64,000 bases of DNA from Ascaris suum (taxonomy: Eukaryota; Nematoda; Chromadorea; Rhabditida; Ascarididae). The translations under genes were made by a program, and so were the position numbers. Positions 1 through 18,881 of the stretch are shown piece after piece (the stretch's first letter is position 1; each line of letters starts with the position of its first letter). Below the pieces are notes generated by a model, which worked only from the letters and a program-made list of their open reading frames with translations, was not told the origin of the DNA and ran no database searches. The stretch is from assembly GCA_013433145.1 (NCBI GenBank), contig CM024175.1, forward strand, positions 5,936,516-6,000,515, read 5' to 3'.

Positions 1-3000
1 TTAAAAAAATCAAATATGTTTATTTTTAGGAATGTGAGTTTAAAGAACGCGGCGCTAAATGTGAATAGGAAAGAAACAGAATGCGCTTCGCTATTAGAGA
101 TGAAAACGGAATGGAACAAAGACATCACCATCTAATCTCATATGAAATGATTCATGCAAACGCGATCAGGGCAGCCGAGATGGCTATCGACGGTGAGCGG
201 CAAAACCGCTCTCTAGTTACATCCCAACAAATACCAACGAAATCATTGAGTGCGATGGTATTTCAAGTTCTGGATCATTTTGATGCGATTATGTGCTCCA
301 CTGGCAGATTTTCGTCGTGGGCGTGTGAGAACGTGCTTGTGTTTGAAGAAATTGGCTTAGCTTTTGTTCTTCTTTGAGAGTCAGCTTGAATACTTCTTTC
401 CATGAACGATAGAAACTACTTCAAAACCACTTTGCGATATAATAATACCGCTCTATTTCAAGTACGTGGTCAAATATTTCTTCGGAGACGCCGAGAACGC
501 TTGCAAGGCAGGATATGCTAATAAACGAAACAAGCGAAATTGTTCAATAGTACTTATGTGGTAAATGTTCAGTATGTAATTATGATAAAACATCCTAAAA
601 ATGGCTTTTCAGCAAACTCCGTAAAGGAGGAAATTGAGAGCAAATGTTGTTTTGAACGACTGCGACGTTAGCACGTCTCTTCGTGAAGTCTACGGTAACA
701 GTGCATTAGTGCATTAATGCATATTAAAAGCTGCGCAGCAGTGGTCGCCTCACGATCGAAAGTTGTAATGCAAAGAAAGGTATTAGAGAAAGTTGCAGAA
801 AAAAATACACTGCACTGGAATGGACCATCTCTACAAGTTATTACTCTTGGGAGCAATAAAAAACATTCTATCATAGAATTCCTCTGCAATGAACAAATAA
901 TATTTATATTGGAACGAAATGAGGCAATCGACGAAGTTTTCTTTCATATTTCGTGCTTACAACATTGCACTTGGCACGAGTATTTACGTAATTCGAGGAG
1001 GTGACCGAATAACAAAACAGTTGCCGATGAATCGAAAAGCTGATGGTGCGTCGGGAGGGTGGAGTTGTTGAATGATGTTGATGAAGCGAAAGAATGCTAT
1101 GTTATGTCTTGTATCCTATGCATGTTGTAGACATGCATGAACTCACTGCATGCTGTCGCACTCTTTTGATATATCTTCCCCCCCCCCTTTTCCCCTGCAT
1201 GTTTCACCAAGTGAATAAATGGATAACTTGTTGACAAGATGCTCCAGCATGCGCTTTTATAGCACCACTTTGCCCTCCCGGTTCACTGCTCACCAGTAAA
1301 TATCGAAGTAAAGAAGTATGGAAATTTGCAAATAACTACACTTTCGCCCGACCCGCTGTAATTGGCCTTCAATCTTGAGCACCAATATCTTCTTTCGAAG
1401 TTGGTAGATCACTTTAAAAGTTGTCATGAGAGCTTCGAGTTGAGCGTGGATTATTCCCATGAGATTTTATAGCTCTCAATGGTTCTTAAGCTGAAACAAC
1501 TCAGAGGCAGAGAGACACATGCGTTCTTTGTTTAAAGATTGAAATAACATTTCATAGGCAGTATCAATAATATCGTATAAGGTGTATGAGCTGGTAGCGA
1601 AGTAAAAGCAGTCGGCACGACTGCACGCAAATGCAAACGGAACAAAGAGTTTGATGATCGGCAGATCACAAATGTAGTTAATAGGAATTCAGTTGGCGTA
1701 CATAGAAGAATTGCAGACAGTAAATTGCCAGGGCGTCAAAAACGTGAACAAGCAGGCTACATAAACGCACCCCAAACCGTTAAACCCTGACTTCGACTGT
1801 TGAAATGTGACTTCGTTCTTGATGGTTGTATTTCGTCTCCTGTGGGTTCATAGTGTATCATCAGCGTAGAATGTGTCGTTCGATAATAATAGCCTAGCGT
1901 AACGTCGTTTTAACTGCTGACGTTGAAATTTTCTTTGTGCGAGAACTGTGTTACACAAACAGCAGATTGCTGTTGTTCGTGATGGCATGCAATGTCGTTA
2001 TTGGGGTAGGCGGATGGTCGTGCATTTGTTACATGTGTGTTAACGCCGTTTTTTATGTCTGAATATCATAATATAGGTTTAATCATCGAAGTTCGAGATG
2101 TGCTTCACAAGGAAGAGCCAAGTGCAAACAAGAAGTCTGTGCAGGGCAGACCACCTCAACATTTTATGGTATGTTGTTTGGGAACTGGCAGAGGGAATAA
2201 GTGTTCACTGGCACGCACACGAAAGACGTCGTCATCTGGAATAGCGCGCAACCCAGGCAGGTCGCAGACGAGGGCCCACTGAACGTGATCGTCGGCTCCA
2301 GCGATGGCTGTGGATTGATCAGCACCAGTTGAGAGTGTAGAGAGCTCAGTGATGCATTAGTAGTGCGGCCTATCGGCTCATGTGTGACTATGGCAGACAG
2401 CAGAGGCCGAGCAGCAGCACAGTCGCCATCGAGCAGTAATGATACAGGCTTTGTTTTCAAAAGGATTTTTACTTGGTTTTGTTTGTTTGTTCGCGACCAT
2501 TTGGGAGCATGCGAATGTTTTAGTTGAACTCCCTAGCAGGGGTCAATACAGCAGCAAGAAACTTCTCTTTTAAGCAAGCCGGTCATTCGCATGAGCTACC
2601 CTGCAAACGCTCCAAAGCCTCATATTCAAACATTATTTCGGTACTGGCTATTGTTGATTAGCATAGCTCGCAGCACTACTAATTAGCAGTTTTAACTCCA
2701 GCGTTACTAATGTTTTTCGAAATCGATTCAAATCACAAGCTCAAACATGAGAAATCTTAGCGCATTGAACACTCATGTGCGGAAAGAAGCCCGCAGATCC
2801 TCTCCCTTCGCTCCTTCGCAGATCGGTAACGCGGTCGAGTTTTTTCACTGTTCCCTCAAACTGTTTCCCTGTTTCGTTGCTCCCTCTCATTATTTCACTG
2901 TTCCCTTCTTTTTCAGGCATGGTTGGTCCCTCACCCTCTAGAAGTCCCCTTCTCTGCATCAGCCTTTCTTATGTAACTCAAAGCATCCTGCTGATGCGCT

Positions 3001-3773
3001 TTAGTGCATTTCGATTGACTACAAGAGATAAAGTGAGACTTCCTGGAGCAATCTATTGTTGTTGTTCGTTATTCAAGCTAATAAATCACTTGAATAAGTG
3101 GAAAATGTCGCAAGGAAACCTCAATCAAAATCGAACGTGCCCATCGGGGGATTCCATAGATAATCAACCAACCAACCAACTGTATATTTCATGTGATGCA
3201 ATTAAGAATGCACAACAAACTGTGTCATGCACAACAGACTGGTGTGATTCGTTGCGCATTCATCGGATAATTCACGAGAAGATATAAGAACTTGTCCTCG
3301 AAATATCCTTCTTTCGCTCTATCCATTTAGGTGAGTGGAAACAGGTAAGCGATAGTAAGAATTTTATTTACGCAAGCTTGAAGAGTTTTTTTTTTTTTAA
3401 TGCAGCTTTCAAACTCTAGAATATGATAGAAATGCAGCTGTGAGGTTCAACGAAGCCCTTCGTTTACAGAAGAAAACTCGTGAAAATTCCCATAGTTCAA
3501 CTTCAAATATTCGAGGAAAAGGGGAGCGGATTAAGGCTTCAATTCTTTCCTCAGCAAAATATTAGGAAGATGTATCTATCGTTTGCACATTGCATCTTCA
3601 AACTCAAGCCGTCCATTTTTTTCAGTACACCTCATCTTAAACGAACCCTTCTGCACTATCCTAGCTAGAAGCTATCCTAGCCTTACAATAAGCCCCGTTT
3701 TATGCACCATTAAGCAATACGACACCATCGTAGCTGCCGAAGTGATTCAGCTGCTTACGAATGAACGAGAAGT
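1..3773. other. Mostly gene-free left end, with a possible terminal exon at the edge
   Basis: A good acceptor (T-rich, ending TTTTTAG) lies at position 29. The sequence after it could be the last coding exon of a plus-strand gene that starts outside the window: one frame stops at 66-68 after a short Cys-containing tail, another runs to about 133. An ATG-initiated 98-codon frame at 81-377 overlaps it; I cannot choose between them. A run of 10 C lies at 1178-1187. The 170-codon frame at 2775-3287 is pyrimidine-rich, with no splice signals that make sense. Nothing else in this stretch can be supported. Confidence 0.3.
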
Positions 3774-4424
3774 TTAAAACGTGCCTGGTGCCATTTGCCC
3801 TCTAGTGCGCTTTCGTCCATGTATCTGAATTCCTTGAATGAAAAATAGGATAAAAGAAGTGCCCAACAACATCGAAATCATTATTGCGTTTTTAAGGTTA
3901 GCAGAATAAGGAACACATGCATAAACAATAAGCTGGGTGCATTGATTTAGGCACTCTAACGACTGCACGAATCTAACCAAGTCGCATTTTTGTCTATAAA
4001 CCTTCGCATAATCTTCAGCGCTTGCTTTTTTTGAAAAGTGCACCGCTCCCTTTACCCTATAAAATTTTCTAACGGTATGGAGGTGAGACACCCGCACTGT
4101 AGGACGTTAAACTGCTGTTGTCAATAATAAACCTGATGCGCCCCCTATCACCTGTGATACAGGGTGAAAATGAAACATCATTTGTCTTAAGCTGCCTCAC
4201 GTTATATTATCTTAGGCTATTTTAATGCGCCTAATGCACCGCTCAATTCTCATGTTTTCTCTCTTTTACAACTCTGTCGATGGAAAATGAGGAACCGTTT
4301 CTAACCAACCTTTCATAGCTACCAGCATTTCCTTCCACATTTCTTGCTGCCGCCGTTATTCGGCATTTGCCTGGATCATCATCCAGATCGTGCCAAAATT
4401 TCAATGGAGTGAATGGCATGCTGC
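3774..4424 (-). CDS. Unrecognised two-exon gene, C-terminal part, with Cys cluster and possible membrane helix
   Basis: Two minus-strand exons, 4424-4310 and 4068-3774, join in phase (AG + A makes Arg). The first has a strong acceptor (TTTTATTCCACAG) and an AG|GTTGGT donor. It encodes an acidic stretch containing FWHDLDDDPGKC. The second is 97 codons plus stop and carries a Cys pattern (CDLVRF, then LECLNQC, then YACVPY). A hydrophobic segment near SMLLGTSFILFF could span a membrane, and the tail is basic (GRKRTRG). The 241 bp intron is ordinary for a nematode. The 5' end is missing because exon 1 starts with two bases of a split codon. I do not recognise the family. The phase agreement of two independent exons is the main argument; expression is untested. 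Confidence 0.4.
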
Positions 4425-4526
4425 CTGTGGAATAAAACCGTTGAGCAAGCATGAAGCATGAAAATTTTTTGCTATGGTTCTTCACTATTTTGCTTTTCCG
4501 CAACCGATTTTTGCAGTTTCAAAGGT

Positions 4527-4594
4527 GCCCAACGCTAAAAAATATAGGTAGCCTCCTATTGCCCAACACTAAAAAATATAGGTAGCCTGCTATA
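4527..4594. repeat. Tandem duplication of a 34 bp unit
   Basis: Two adjacent 34 bp copies (4527-4560 and 4561-4594), each beginning GCCCAAC and containing TAAAAAATATAGGTAGCCT, differ at only a few positions. They sit just 5' of the exons at 3774-4424. Confidence 0.85.
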
Positions 4595-5645
4595 AGTATT
4601 ATTTGTGACGCCTTCAGAGTGGCTTCTTATGGTGCTTCAAACAAAACACCTGACTTTGATGAAGCAATTTCCGAAAGGCCAACCTACAGAACGGGTGAAA
4701 GCGCGTGCATTTATCTGTGATTTCAATACATACAAACGGAAAAAAGGCATTTTCCTATCTCTTGATCAGCTTCCTTTAAGAAGTTCCTTGCAAGAAATTT
4801 TTTGAAGGTTTTCTTGGATGATGGTGTTTTTTGCTTCCTCATATCGTTATGCCCCCAAATGACGAAAATGATTCGAAGAGAACTTATCATAAGCGGTCTA
4901 ATAGTCAAAATTTATAGTTTTCAACAATCGCATTGCTGAAAAAAAACGAGATAAGAAACGATGCAGTTGTATATCCTGAAATGCTCAGAAAGACATTCAG
5001 AACCCTTTAGCACTAACTTTTTGAACACCTCTTAAGCAGTCTTTGATAGAAACTTTTAGAGAATGAATTAAAACAAAATTGTTCTTCCATCCTCAGTTGG
5101 ACTTATTTTAGAGCGTAAAATAGCTCTTCTTTTCATTTATTCATTGTTTTTCGAGCTTTAAAATAAAACTAAATGCATAGAAATTGTGCAAATTAAACGA
5201 TAGCAGTTTCCCGAAAAACAAGATGTGAATACGTCTCTGAGGAAAGCTCATACTATGTCAGCAAGTGAAATTGCTTTGCATTACTTCGTAAATTCGCAGA
5301 TTCTTCGCTTACAACACTTAAGTATGATTATCGTACTAGAGCTACGTGCACAATGAATATAGAAAGAACTATAAGAAAATGTTGAATTGTGAATTGTGAT
5401 CGAAAAAGATGGGTGCGGAAGGGATTTTTTGAGGTGGTCAATGAAAGCCTCACTAGAAGGGAGAGGCGCTTCACTTGTGGGCCTTAAATGCGACGTGGTG
5501 CGTAACAGCGAATAAACGTAGAAACGCATTCGTGCAGCCAGCAGCCTTTCTCGGACTCTCTTAGCGAACATTTATGAATTATCGGCGCTGTGCCTGTTTG
5601 GTTATACATATACAAATCGCTAAAACACTTAGGCAGCCACTCTAA

Positions 5646-5802
5646 TCAAATTCTTATGCGAACTTCCGCCACTTTTGCATATAAAGAATCCGCATGAATA
5701 GTGAGCATATAAAGAACCTTATGCTTAGATGTTAAGCGAGCGATGAACTTAATTTGAACCAGAGCAGAAGCAGAAATACTGAACTTGGTAGGCAAAACCG
5801 AT
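5646..5802 (-). CDS. Possible terminal exon, unrecognised
   Basis: A strong pyrimidine-tract acceptor (TCTGTCTTCCTTCAG) precedes 51 codons and a stop. The peptide alternates hydrophobic and polar residues (for example ALVQIKFIARL and LYAKVAEVRIRI), as a beta-rich domain would. It starts with one base of a split codon, so an upstream exon is required; none was identified. The flanks (4425-5645 and 5803-7898) show nothing else I can support. Confidence 0.3.
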
Positions 5803-7898
5803 CTGAAGGAAGACAGAAAAAACACAGATTGCATAAGAAAGGTTGTGAACAGATTACTGAAAATATTCATGTGAGTGCAGATTGGCACAAATCGTTGAGT
5901 GTAGATTGTTCATAAGATTTTACATCGGAAACTAAACGGAAACGGCAGCAGTCATCTCAATCTTCATAATTTAGAGTGGTGAAGGAGAGTTCAATCTGAT
6001 CTTTGGATGCCGTTCACCAAACATCAAAATGCTCAAACTCTACTGGAAAATATTCTAAGATAAATTTCTAGAGGTGTGACTAAAGTGTAGCAGAAATACA
6101 TTTATCATGACGCAGCATAAAAGTCGTTCTGTTTTCTCAGCACATATAGATGTGCAAATATAGGAGCAATGCAATGGAGTCTCGCAAAGATGCTTTGTTG
6201 CTGCTCACAACTCACAACTCTATCGCTACCTGTCATCTGGCCATATTTTGTCTTACAGATGAGTAATTGGTGAAGAATGATATGAACGTAGTAACAATTG
6301 CGTGTGCACTGAAATATATCGGTGACGTATATTTAGGAAGGGCGGTACTCCTCAGCTGAAACACCTCGAAGCGATAGTCATCTTTCTTTCTTTACTTTTT
6401 ACACTACAAATATAAGAAGCATGCCCTATAAAAATTGCAGCACAATTACTTCATTTCATTGTTTACGCATTGTTTAATGCAACGCGACCATAAGTGGTGC
6501 ATAATAATTGTGAAACCTTGATGAGAAGTCAGTTTTCGTAAGAAGTGGAAGCGGCATCGCTTGCACTCCATTCGGGCTCAGCTAACTGGGAGCGGAGATA
6601 CTGTTTGCTCTACTAGCTGAGAAATTGGTTTATTATCTTTTTGAAGATGAGAGATCATCGAATGAGCTGCATTTGCCTATTCACATATCTCCACCTCGTG
6701 AGCCCATTAGCATCTTTGCTCAGACGTGAAGGCAGATTAAACACGCGGATTTTCGTCGGTGCTGCTCATGATGTCAACTAACAACAGTTGCATCCATCTG
6801 ATTTTCATTTTCGGTGGAAGACCTCAGAGTTTCTGCCTTTCTTATAATACCTCTAAGTGGATAAAAACGCGTTACTTTGCATTCTCCCAATAAAATGGTT
6901 TCGCTCCGTCGTTACTACATTGCTTTGGTTTATCAGTTTGCCACTTGAGCGATCAAGAGCATTTCTGCTATGCCACTCCAAATTTCGTGATGGCAATTTC
7001 AATTCCTAAAGAAGTAGTGGGAATCTTGTCAATCAAACGCCTACCAGGAGTGACATCACTCCATTTTCGTGAAACTTGACGAAACTTCCTTCTTTATTGA
7101 CGTATTCGAATGAAATCGGTTCAACTGCTCAGAATTTCGTGCACAATGATTTAAATGTGAGCTAATGGAAACTATTCCCGCTTCCTCTACCTCTCCCTCC
7201 TTCAGCTTTATTGTGTTCCTGCAAAGGTTTCTTAATGCAGCTTTTCTTCGAAGGAAGAGAAACATGTGTGCACGATTTTTGATGATCATTTCAGGCAATG
7301 GGAATCCTTCACCGACGAAAGCATCCTTCAGCTTGTTCCCTGAAGAATTCTTCATAAATTGTCACAGGCTTTCCGTATTCTTGTTCTACTTCAGTCTCTC
7401 TCAACCTTTCTCTTCTTCTTCCGTCCCCACCTCCCTCTTCTACCTAATTCTTGCCAAAAAGTTTACTTTTGACAATGCAAAAGTCTATATGAATCTGTGC
7501 TGCGATAGTCTCTGGCAAATGGCAAAAAGATGAGATTTCGGAGAGAGAAATGAAGTAGATAAAGCGTACTGCATCTTCCGATGGATTTTTTACAGCCAAA
7601 TATATCTGCCGCCTAGACTAAATATGAGCTTCAAAAACACAAGCAAAGGACAAACAATCGCTTTTAATAACCACTGCTGACGTCATTCGCTCCCATTTGC
7701 ACTTAGCCTAGGCTTTCATTGTGAGCATTTGACAACAATAAGGAAAAATTCCCCACGGACTGCTAATGGATTTACGCTGGGGTGAATGAAAATTTCATGC
7801 AATACTCGTTCTATAAATGTAACAAACATTTCATATGAGGAAATAAAATACGGAAAATAGCATCAAAATGCTTTAATGAAAGCTCAAATTATGCCCAT

Positions 7899-10150
<2,252 letters not shown>

Positions 10151-13100
10151 TTAAGTGTTTCCTAGCAACCGGCGTTAGAAATGACCAACGTTAAAATGCT
10201 TCGATAAGTGAACACTGCAAATAAGAAGGAGTAGCGTCTAATAGTCGTTGCAAGCGCGCTTAAACCTCGTTGATACTATAGGACATTCCCATAGCACGCA
10301 GAGCAGTCAAAGTGGGATGAACTTTGAATGAAAACTCATCGGCGCTTGTTTATGGCACTGAAAGAATCAAAGAAACGCTAAAATGATGCTGTCCGGGGGA
10401 ACTGCTAATAATCCACCTCCACGGCAGTTGCAGCCACATTCTTCCAACCTATCTACTCTTCTAACAGCATGACGATAAGCATATCTTGGCAATTTAATTA
10501 AATCTGCCATAACAAAAAAGGCCTTTTTGAGTCAACGGAAAACCGGACCGTGCCATAAACAGCTGGACCAGGTAGGTAGGGATGAACGCGAAAGAGACGA
10601 ATTATTAAGACGAATGAGATGGCTCGAGAAGAATTCCGAAAAAAAAAGCAAGTGGTATGTCTACAAACGCTTGCGGACAGAGGAATTATGCCAATACAGT
10701 TCAAAAATTTTTTTGATTTATTGTCATCGCAATGAATAACTCTCTGTTACAAACAAAATTTGGCAGAGTATATTTGATAAGCCATGTTTTCTTCGTTTCA
10801 CAGTAGCAATACTGAGAGCGCATCGCTGTTAATCAAGTTTCTCATTGCCGCTTCCTCGCTTGTTTTCTTTCCCGACATCCATTCTAATCTCCTCCGCTTA
10901 AAAATTTGAGCAATCAGTCGTCAGCTTAAACGGCCATAATTACGTGAAAGCAGTAAAAACAACAATGCGTTCAGAAGAAAACTTTCTGTTTCTTTCACGC
11001 CCACGTATTGTAAATATTACATTGAATTTCTTCACGTATATCTCTGGTGAAACCCTCCTTATACGTTACGAGTAGTCAACATTTCAAATTTAAGTCATTT
11101 AGAGTGTGGAAAACGGTTGACTATAAATTCCAATTTTGTAGATAATTCGATACGGTTAACTGATATACGCTCAATGGATGTGGGAAAGCAGATAAGATGC
11201 ACTCTCTTGTGCAACATTTCTGTGGTGAAGAATTTCTGGTGAAGAAGCAAATTCATTCTTTAGATAATATCGCAGTAAGGGCAACATATGCTTCGCTAGC
11301 TCCTCACTAGTAAAAGCTGATGCATAATTCTTTTATGTTCGCGAGTGGTATTGACAATACAAGCAGAAGTGTTTGCATGAATGTTCAAAGAGTGATCCAA
11401 CTTCAGGAAATTGACAATCGAACTTTATGTGCGCAAAACATGGAATGCATTCCACCAACAACCTGTAAACTTTTACGCAGTATAAATGGTAATTAGGAAA
11501 TAGTTTTTTTACACGAAAAACGCTTTGAAACGTATGAAATTAATAACGAGGAAACGATGTAACTAGCACGATGTAACAGACAAAAATTATAATGTTTATT
11601 TATAAGTTACGAAGCGCCTACAACTGTCGGAACGAAACAGCTGCACAGCTGACATAATTAGCGAATGGCACAGAAAATATGGTTCGCAGTAAATAGAAAA
11701 TAGAAGGAATGAAGGTCGACGACCATCGCCGGCTGCTGCAACGACGACGACGACGAGGCTACGCCGCCTCATGCACCGATCGATTTGGCAGACGTGAAAT
11801 CCCCCCGTTGGACGAAGTTCGCAACATTCTTACTTGTTCGGTGTTTCGTGACTACGTACGTCGTTCACACTCGAAGCAATCAGCTAACCTTTATTTATTC
11901 CTTCATCAGTAGTTTAGTGGAATGTCCCATTAAACAATCAAATAAGGAAACAAACAGTGTTTAAGGGATCATTGACTGACTGCTTTTTAACTGAAGGAGA
12001 CAATCTGGATTTAGATGTCCACAAGCATATGCATTTAAGTGATACTATGCAAAACGAAAGCAAAAGCAGAACAGTAAGTGACATCCAAATGAAGCATTAC
12101 AAAACAAAGTAATAAATTAAAACTATTGCTTTCGTTAACGAAAATGCTCTGTGCAGCTGCCACTGCTAATGGCGCTAACGACAACTTCAATTTGGCCCTA
12201 GCCCGAAAAAGTCAAAAATTCGATAAATTCGCAAATTGCCCGTTAGACCAGCGATAAACGGAACCTAAAATCTACTGGCACATGTTCCATTGAGTACATT
12301 TGGAGGGACTTAAATGGATTAAAAGATTAAATGAAGAATGGCGCATTGTAGTCGAAGTTTCAACGGCTATAGTATTCTCAATAAAGAAGTTTTATGATAC
12401 AGGTGTTGCCTATTCCATTTGTCAGCTGCTTCAATACTTTAGACGTCCACCTGGTGTGTAATATGCTTTAAGAGAAATTTAACATAAAATAATGCATTAG
12501 ATTGCAATTCCATTGCATTGCCCATCATGCAGATCACTGAGAAGGGATTTTTTCGGTGTGCAAATGACAATGCATCCCCTTATTGCATTATGAAAATGCG
12601 TCATTTAAAAACATTTCATTTGCAGTTCATCGACGGATTGAAATTAAGCACATCCACTCAGAGTGTTTGATGCAATAAGCAGACATGAATGTTACACTCT
12701 TAGCATAAATGGAGCAAATGAATCAACTGAAATTGCAATTTCATTGGTGTTTCTTAGTGAGGAATTTCAATCAATAAGAGACAATTTGTTGGATACTCAA
12801 AGAAAACACAATAACGGCAAGTAGATAATCAACTCTCGTCTAATCACCAATAATGGCAAGTTGGAATATGAATTCCTATCGGTTTCCTATTCGATGAGAA
12901 TAGATATATATACAGAGAGATAAATCTATAATCGATATGCTGTCGCCTTGATAATTCATCGCAAACGAAGCAATCAGTTTATAGCCAAACTATCGGCCAT
13001 GTGATCTGGTCAACGCCTTCGCAATTTATAAAGCTCGGCCACTCAATCTTCGAGTCATCAGCTTATCAATTACCGGGTAAAAAAATTCAATTAACAAAAC

Positions 13101-14944
13101 AAATTTCTTCGCAGTGCTATTTATCGATGAAGCGTTTAGATGCTGAGATCGATACTCTTAAACAGATGCATATTTGTGTCAAAATAGACATCTGTACTAT
13201 TTTTTATTGATTCCGAGCGAAGTGATTCCCATGCATCAGAAGGGGAGATTCTATTTATAATTGATAATGAAATCACAAATAATGTGTTGATTCCATCGGT
13301 AATTGCGCTGCGGTCCATAACTGCGCAATAGATTCAACGATTGCATTTCTTTCACATAAAAAGATTTTAAAACAAACGAAGAAGCATCTTTGATGAGTCA
13401 GCAATTTGTAAGTGATACCCACAGTAGGACTCTTATACTTCACCTAATCGAAACGCTTATGTCGTTCTCCTTAAAAAAGGCACTTTCTGCCGCCGTTTTT
13501 TGCCCTCATCGATTTAAATGGAAATCTAAGAGGCTGAAAAATCATGTGAATTTTTGAGCACTTTTGTTTTTCCGTAGTTTTCAAAGTCGACCGATTGCTG
13601 CTATAAGTTTCAATCAATCTATGACGTGCGTTGTGCGCAACAAATTTCAAGAAGCAGCCTCAGTGGCTTACCACTTAAGGCCGCTGGACAGTTGGACTAA
13701 TACATGATTTTAAGTGGAATGTTCAATTCCTTATGACAAACTAATAATGATAGCACGAGAGTGTTAAATGGATAAGCCTTGTGGGATTCCATCTCTGCAG
13801 GCAATAGATTATTTATTCATAACGGCATTGAATGCTGCCGATTTCTATGTTGACGCAGCTGAGACAATAATACAGCGTTGACATCAATACTTCAAAATTA
13901 TACAAGTTGTGAATGGCCACCTCTATCCGACTCTGCGAATTGGCAATAGGCTTCTCCGAAATTCTGCTCCGGAGTCGAAATTGTAGTACAGATTAGTTGA
14001 GTAAGTTTTCTAAGTCTCGTGTGTTCTGTTGGAAAAGCGAACGTTGCATTAGTTGTTGTTATCATCTTCAGTTGTTCCAAATCTGAATTCAGATGGTTCG
14101 AGAAAATTGCAAGTTGGTGTGCAATTTTCAGAGAGTTGAATAAATATTGGAAACTATGTGAAAGAGATAAACAAAATTCAGCCCATTAAATCAAATAACT
14201 TTACGAACACTTTCATACGACAATTCAAAGATAAATTAATACGCGCTATTCAATGCGATCAACTCATCTCAAAAATGCACACAGAAGTCTCTTTTTCGCA
14301 GCATTTAATTGGTTCCATAACGAACATTTGCTCGTTCAAACTTTTTTGTAAACTGCAGCTCGTGTTGCTGATGGCTCAAAAAAAATTCGGAAGGTGTCCT
14401 TGCAATATCACAACTATAAATTTCATCAAATTTCATAGTCCTAAGAGTAGTGGCTGCCAAACAAGGAGTACACAAACGACGTAAGCATAGTGAACTTCAC
14501 GCTAAAACTGAGGAAAATTTCATTGCACGCTGCTGAGTGATGCAATAAATGCGCTATTATTAACACAAGCTGGATTAAATAGTTTTTCAAAAGCCAGTAA
14601 AGTAGAAATGTGCTGTATTAATTTGTTCCACCGGATTCTTTAATGGGATGAACAAAAGCTGTGCTTTAAGGTGTGCCTAGGAGGGTCGAGCCACAGTCAG
14701 AGATGAAGAGATTATGATTTTCGCATCGAAGCGTTGCATATAACAAGTACGCGAATTCGAATATTTTGGGTACTGATTCGGCCGGTTTCACACACTTCTT
14801 CACTAATCTAGTTCGATTTTGTGTCCAGGAACACTCTAAAGCCAGAACGTTCTTTACGAGGAAAATATTTGCTCAGCACTAAACACTTTGGTAAAATCTC
14901 AACAGTTTTCGCACTTTCACTGTGCCTTAGTTTGTTACAAAAAG
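10151..14944. other. Long stretch without a supportable gene
   Basis: AT-rich sequence with short frames on both strands. A GT-donor-like AGGTAGGT lies at 10568-10580 and a GAC repeat near 11741. A 60-codon minus frame at 14080-13898 looks weakly coding but lacks convincing splice sites. No RNA gene or transposon was seen. Confidence 0.5.
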
Positions 14945-17939
<2,995 letters not shown>

Positions 17940-18325
17940 CTGAGGGCTAGAAGTTGAGGTGGTTACCATTGACAGCCATCTTCTTGTACTGTCGTCAGGG
18001 ATTCCACTTTTATTGGAACATTCCTATTTGACAATTTTCTATATCTCACAATTCAGAAGTGGCTATTGAACCGATAACATTTCGGTAATTCTAAATGGTA
18101 AGCCTAAACAACCTTGCATGTAGAAAAAGATAGTAAACGAAGAGGGAGTTGATGACACATCACGGAGCTGCAAACCCGCGGACGACACGGCCCGTGAATG
18201 ACGGACACGAGTAGTGAAATCGGAATTTCTTCTCGGAGGGCATTAAATATGACTGATTTGCAACGTGCCCCCAGCGCAAAATGTTGCCAACAAGATTTTC
18301 GTCTTTTATATGAATTGGCCGAGTG

Positions 18326-18372
18326 ATCGTAACGGGTAACTATTCATTCAGTGAATAGTTACCCGTTACGAT
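18326..18372. repeat. Perfect 21 bp inverted repeat with 5 nt loop
   Basis: Arms 18326-18346 and 18352-18372 (ATCGTAACGGGTAACTATTCA and its complement) are identical and separated by TTCAG. It lies 144 bp upstream of the Cys-rich plus-strand exons. There is no T tract after it, and it is in a eukaryotic context, so it is not a bacterial-type terminator. Confidence 0.9.
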
Positions 18373-18515
18373 AGCTGGTTCATGCTATCTAACCACGAAG
18401 ATAGTGGCCAACGCTGTCAAGCATCGGAAATACAGTTGTTGTGGTTATTATTGGCGCTGGCTTCTATTGTTTCGCTGGAATGATGCAGAAAATTTGATAA
18501 CGGCAATTTTATCAG

Positions 18516-18881
18516 GTGTGCTTTCGGTCCTTATGGTGAGTTGTTATCACCTTTCTTACGCCAAATAAGACCACTTCCCATTCTTATAGGCTTGCATTAG
18601 ATCTCTGCATAGATAGAAGGTTAATGCGAGGCTATTCGAATGGAATGTGCTTATTAATCAATTCGCAGCTTTCCAAATGGTGTAAGAAGTATTGTTATGG
18701 GTCTCCGGCGTGTGTAGCACATATTCTGAACAGTGACTGCAAAAGACATACGTGTTACCTCTGGGAGGAGCTAGTCATCCTCTTAGCTGCCCACGGATCG
18801 CTGGAATTCTCGAACTGCTCCATTGCACTTCGTCCTCTCCAACGATATTCTTTCGATAAAGCGGACCGAACTGCTGCTTGA
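18516..18881 (+). CDS. Cys-rich C-terminal exon(s), PAN/apple-like spacing
   Basis: The main exon (18590-18881, acceptor TTCTTATAG) encodes 96 codons and a TGA. It contains WCKKYCYGSPAC, then NSDCKRHTCYLW. The C..C....C.....C...C spacing resembles PAN/apple-type disulphide modules, but the match is by eye and not secure. A 20 nt microexon (18516-18535, acceptor TTTTATCAG, donor ATG|GTGAGT) joins in phase across a 54 bp intron and adds VCFRSL before a Trp. The region just upstream has very hydrophobic frames but no clear initiator. The gene lies on the opposite strand between the VWA gene and the secreted precursor at 19158-20147. Confidence 0.4.

Noticed and set aside
2775..3287. 170-codon plus-strand frame
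   Set aside because: Composition is pyrimidine-driven at its start, there is no credible signal or splice structure, and no family resemblance.
18326..18372. Interpretation of the hairpin as a transcription terminator
   Set aside because: The setting is a nematode nuclear genome and there is no trailing T tract; rho-independent termination does not apply.
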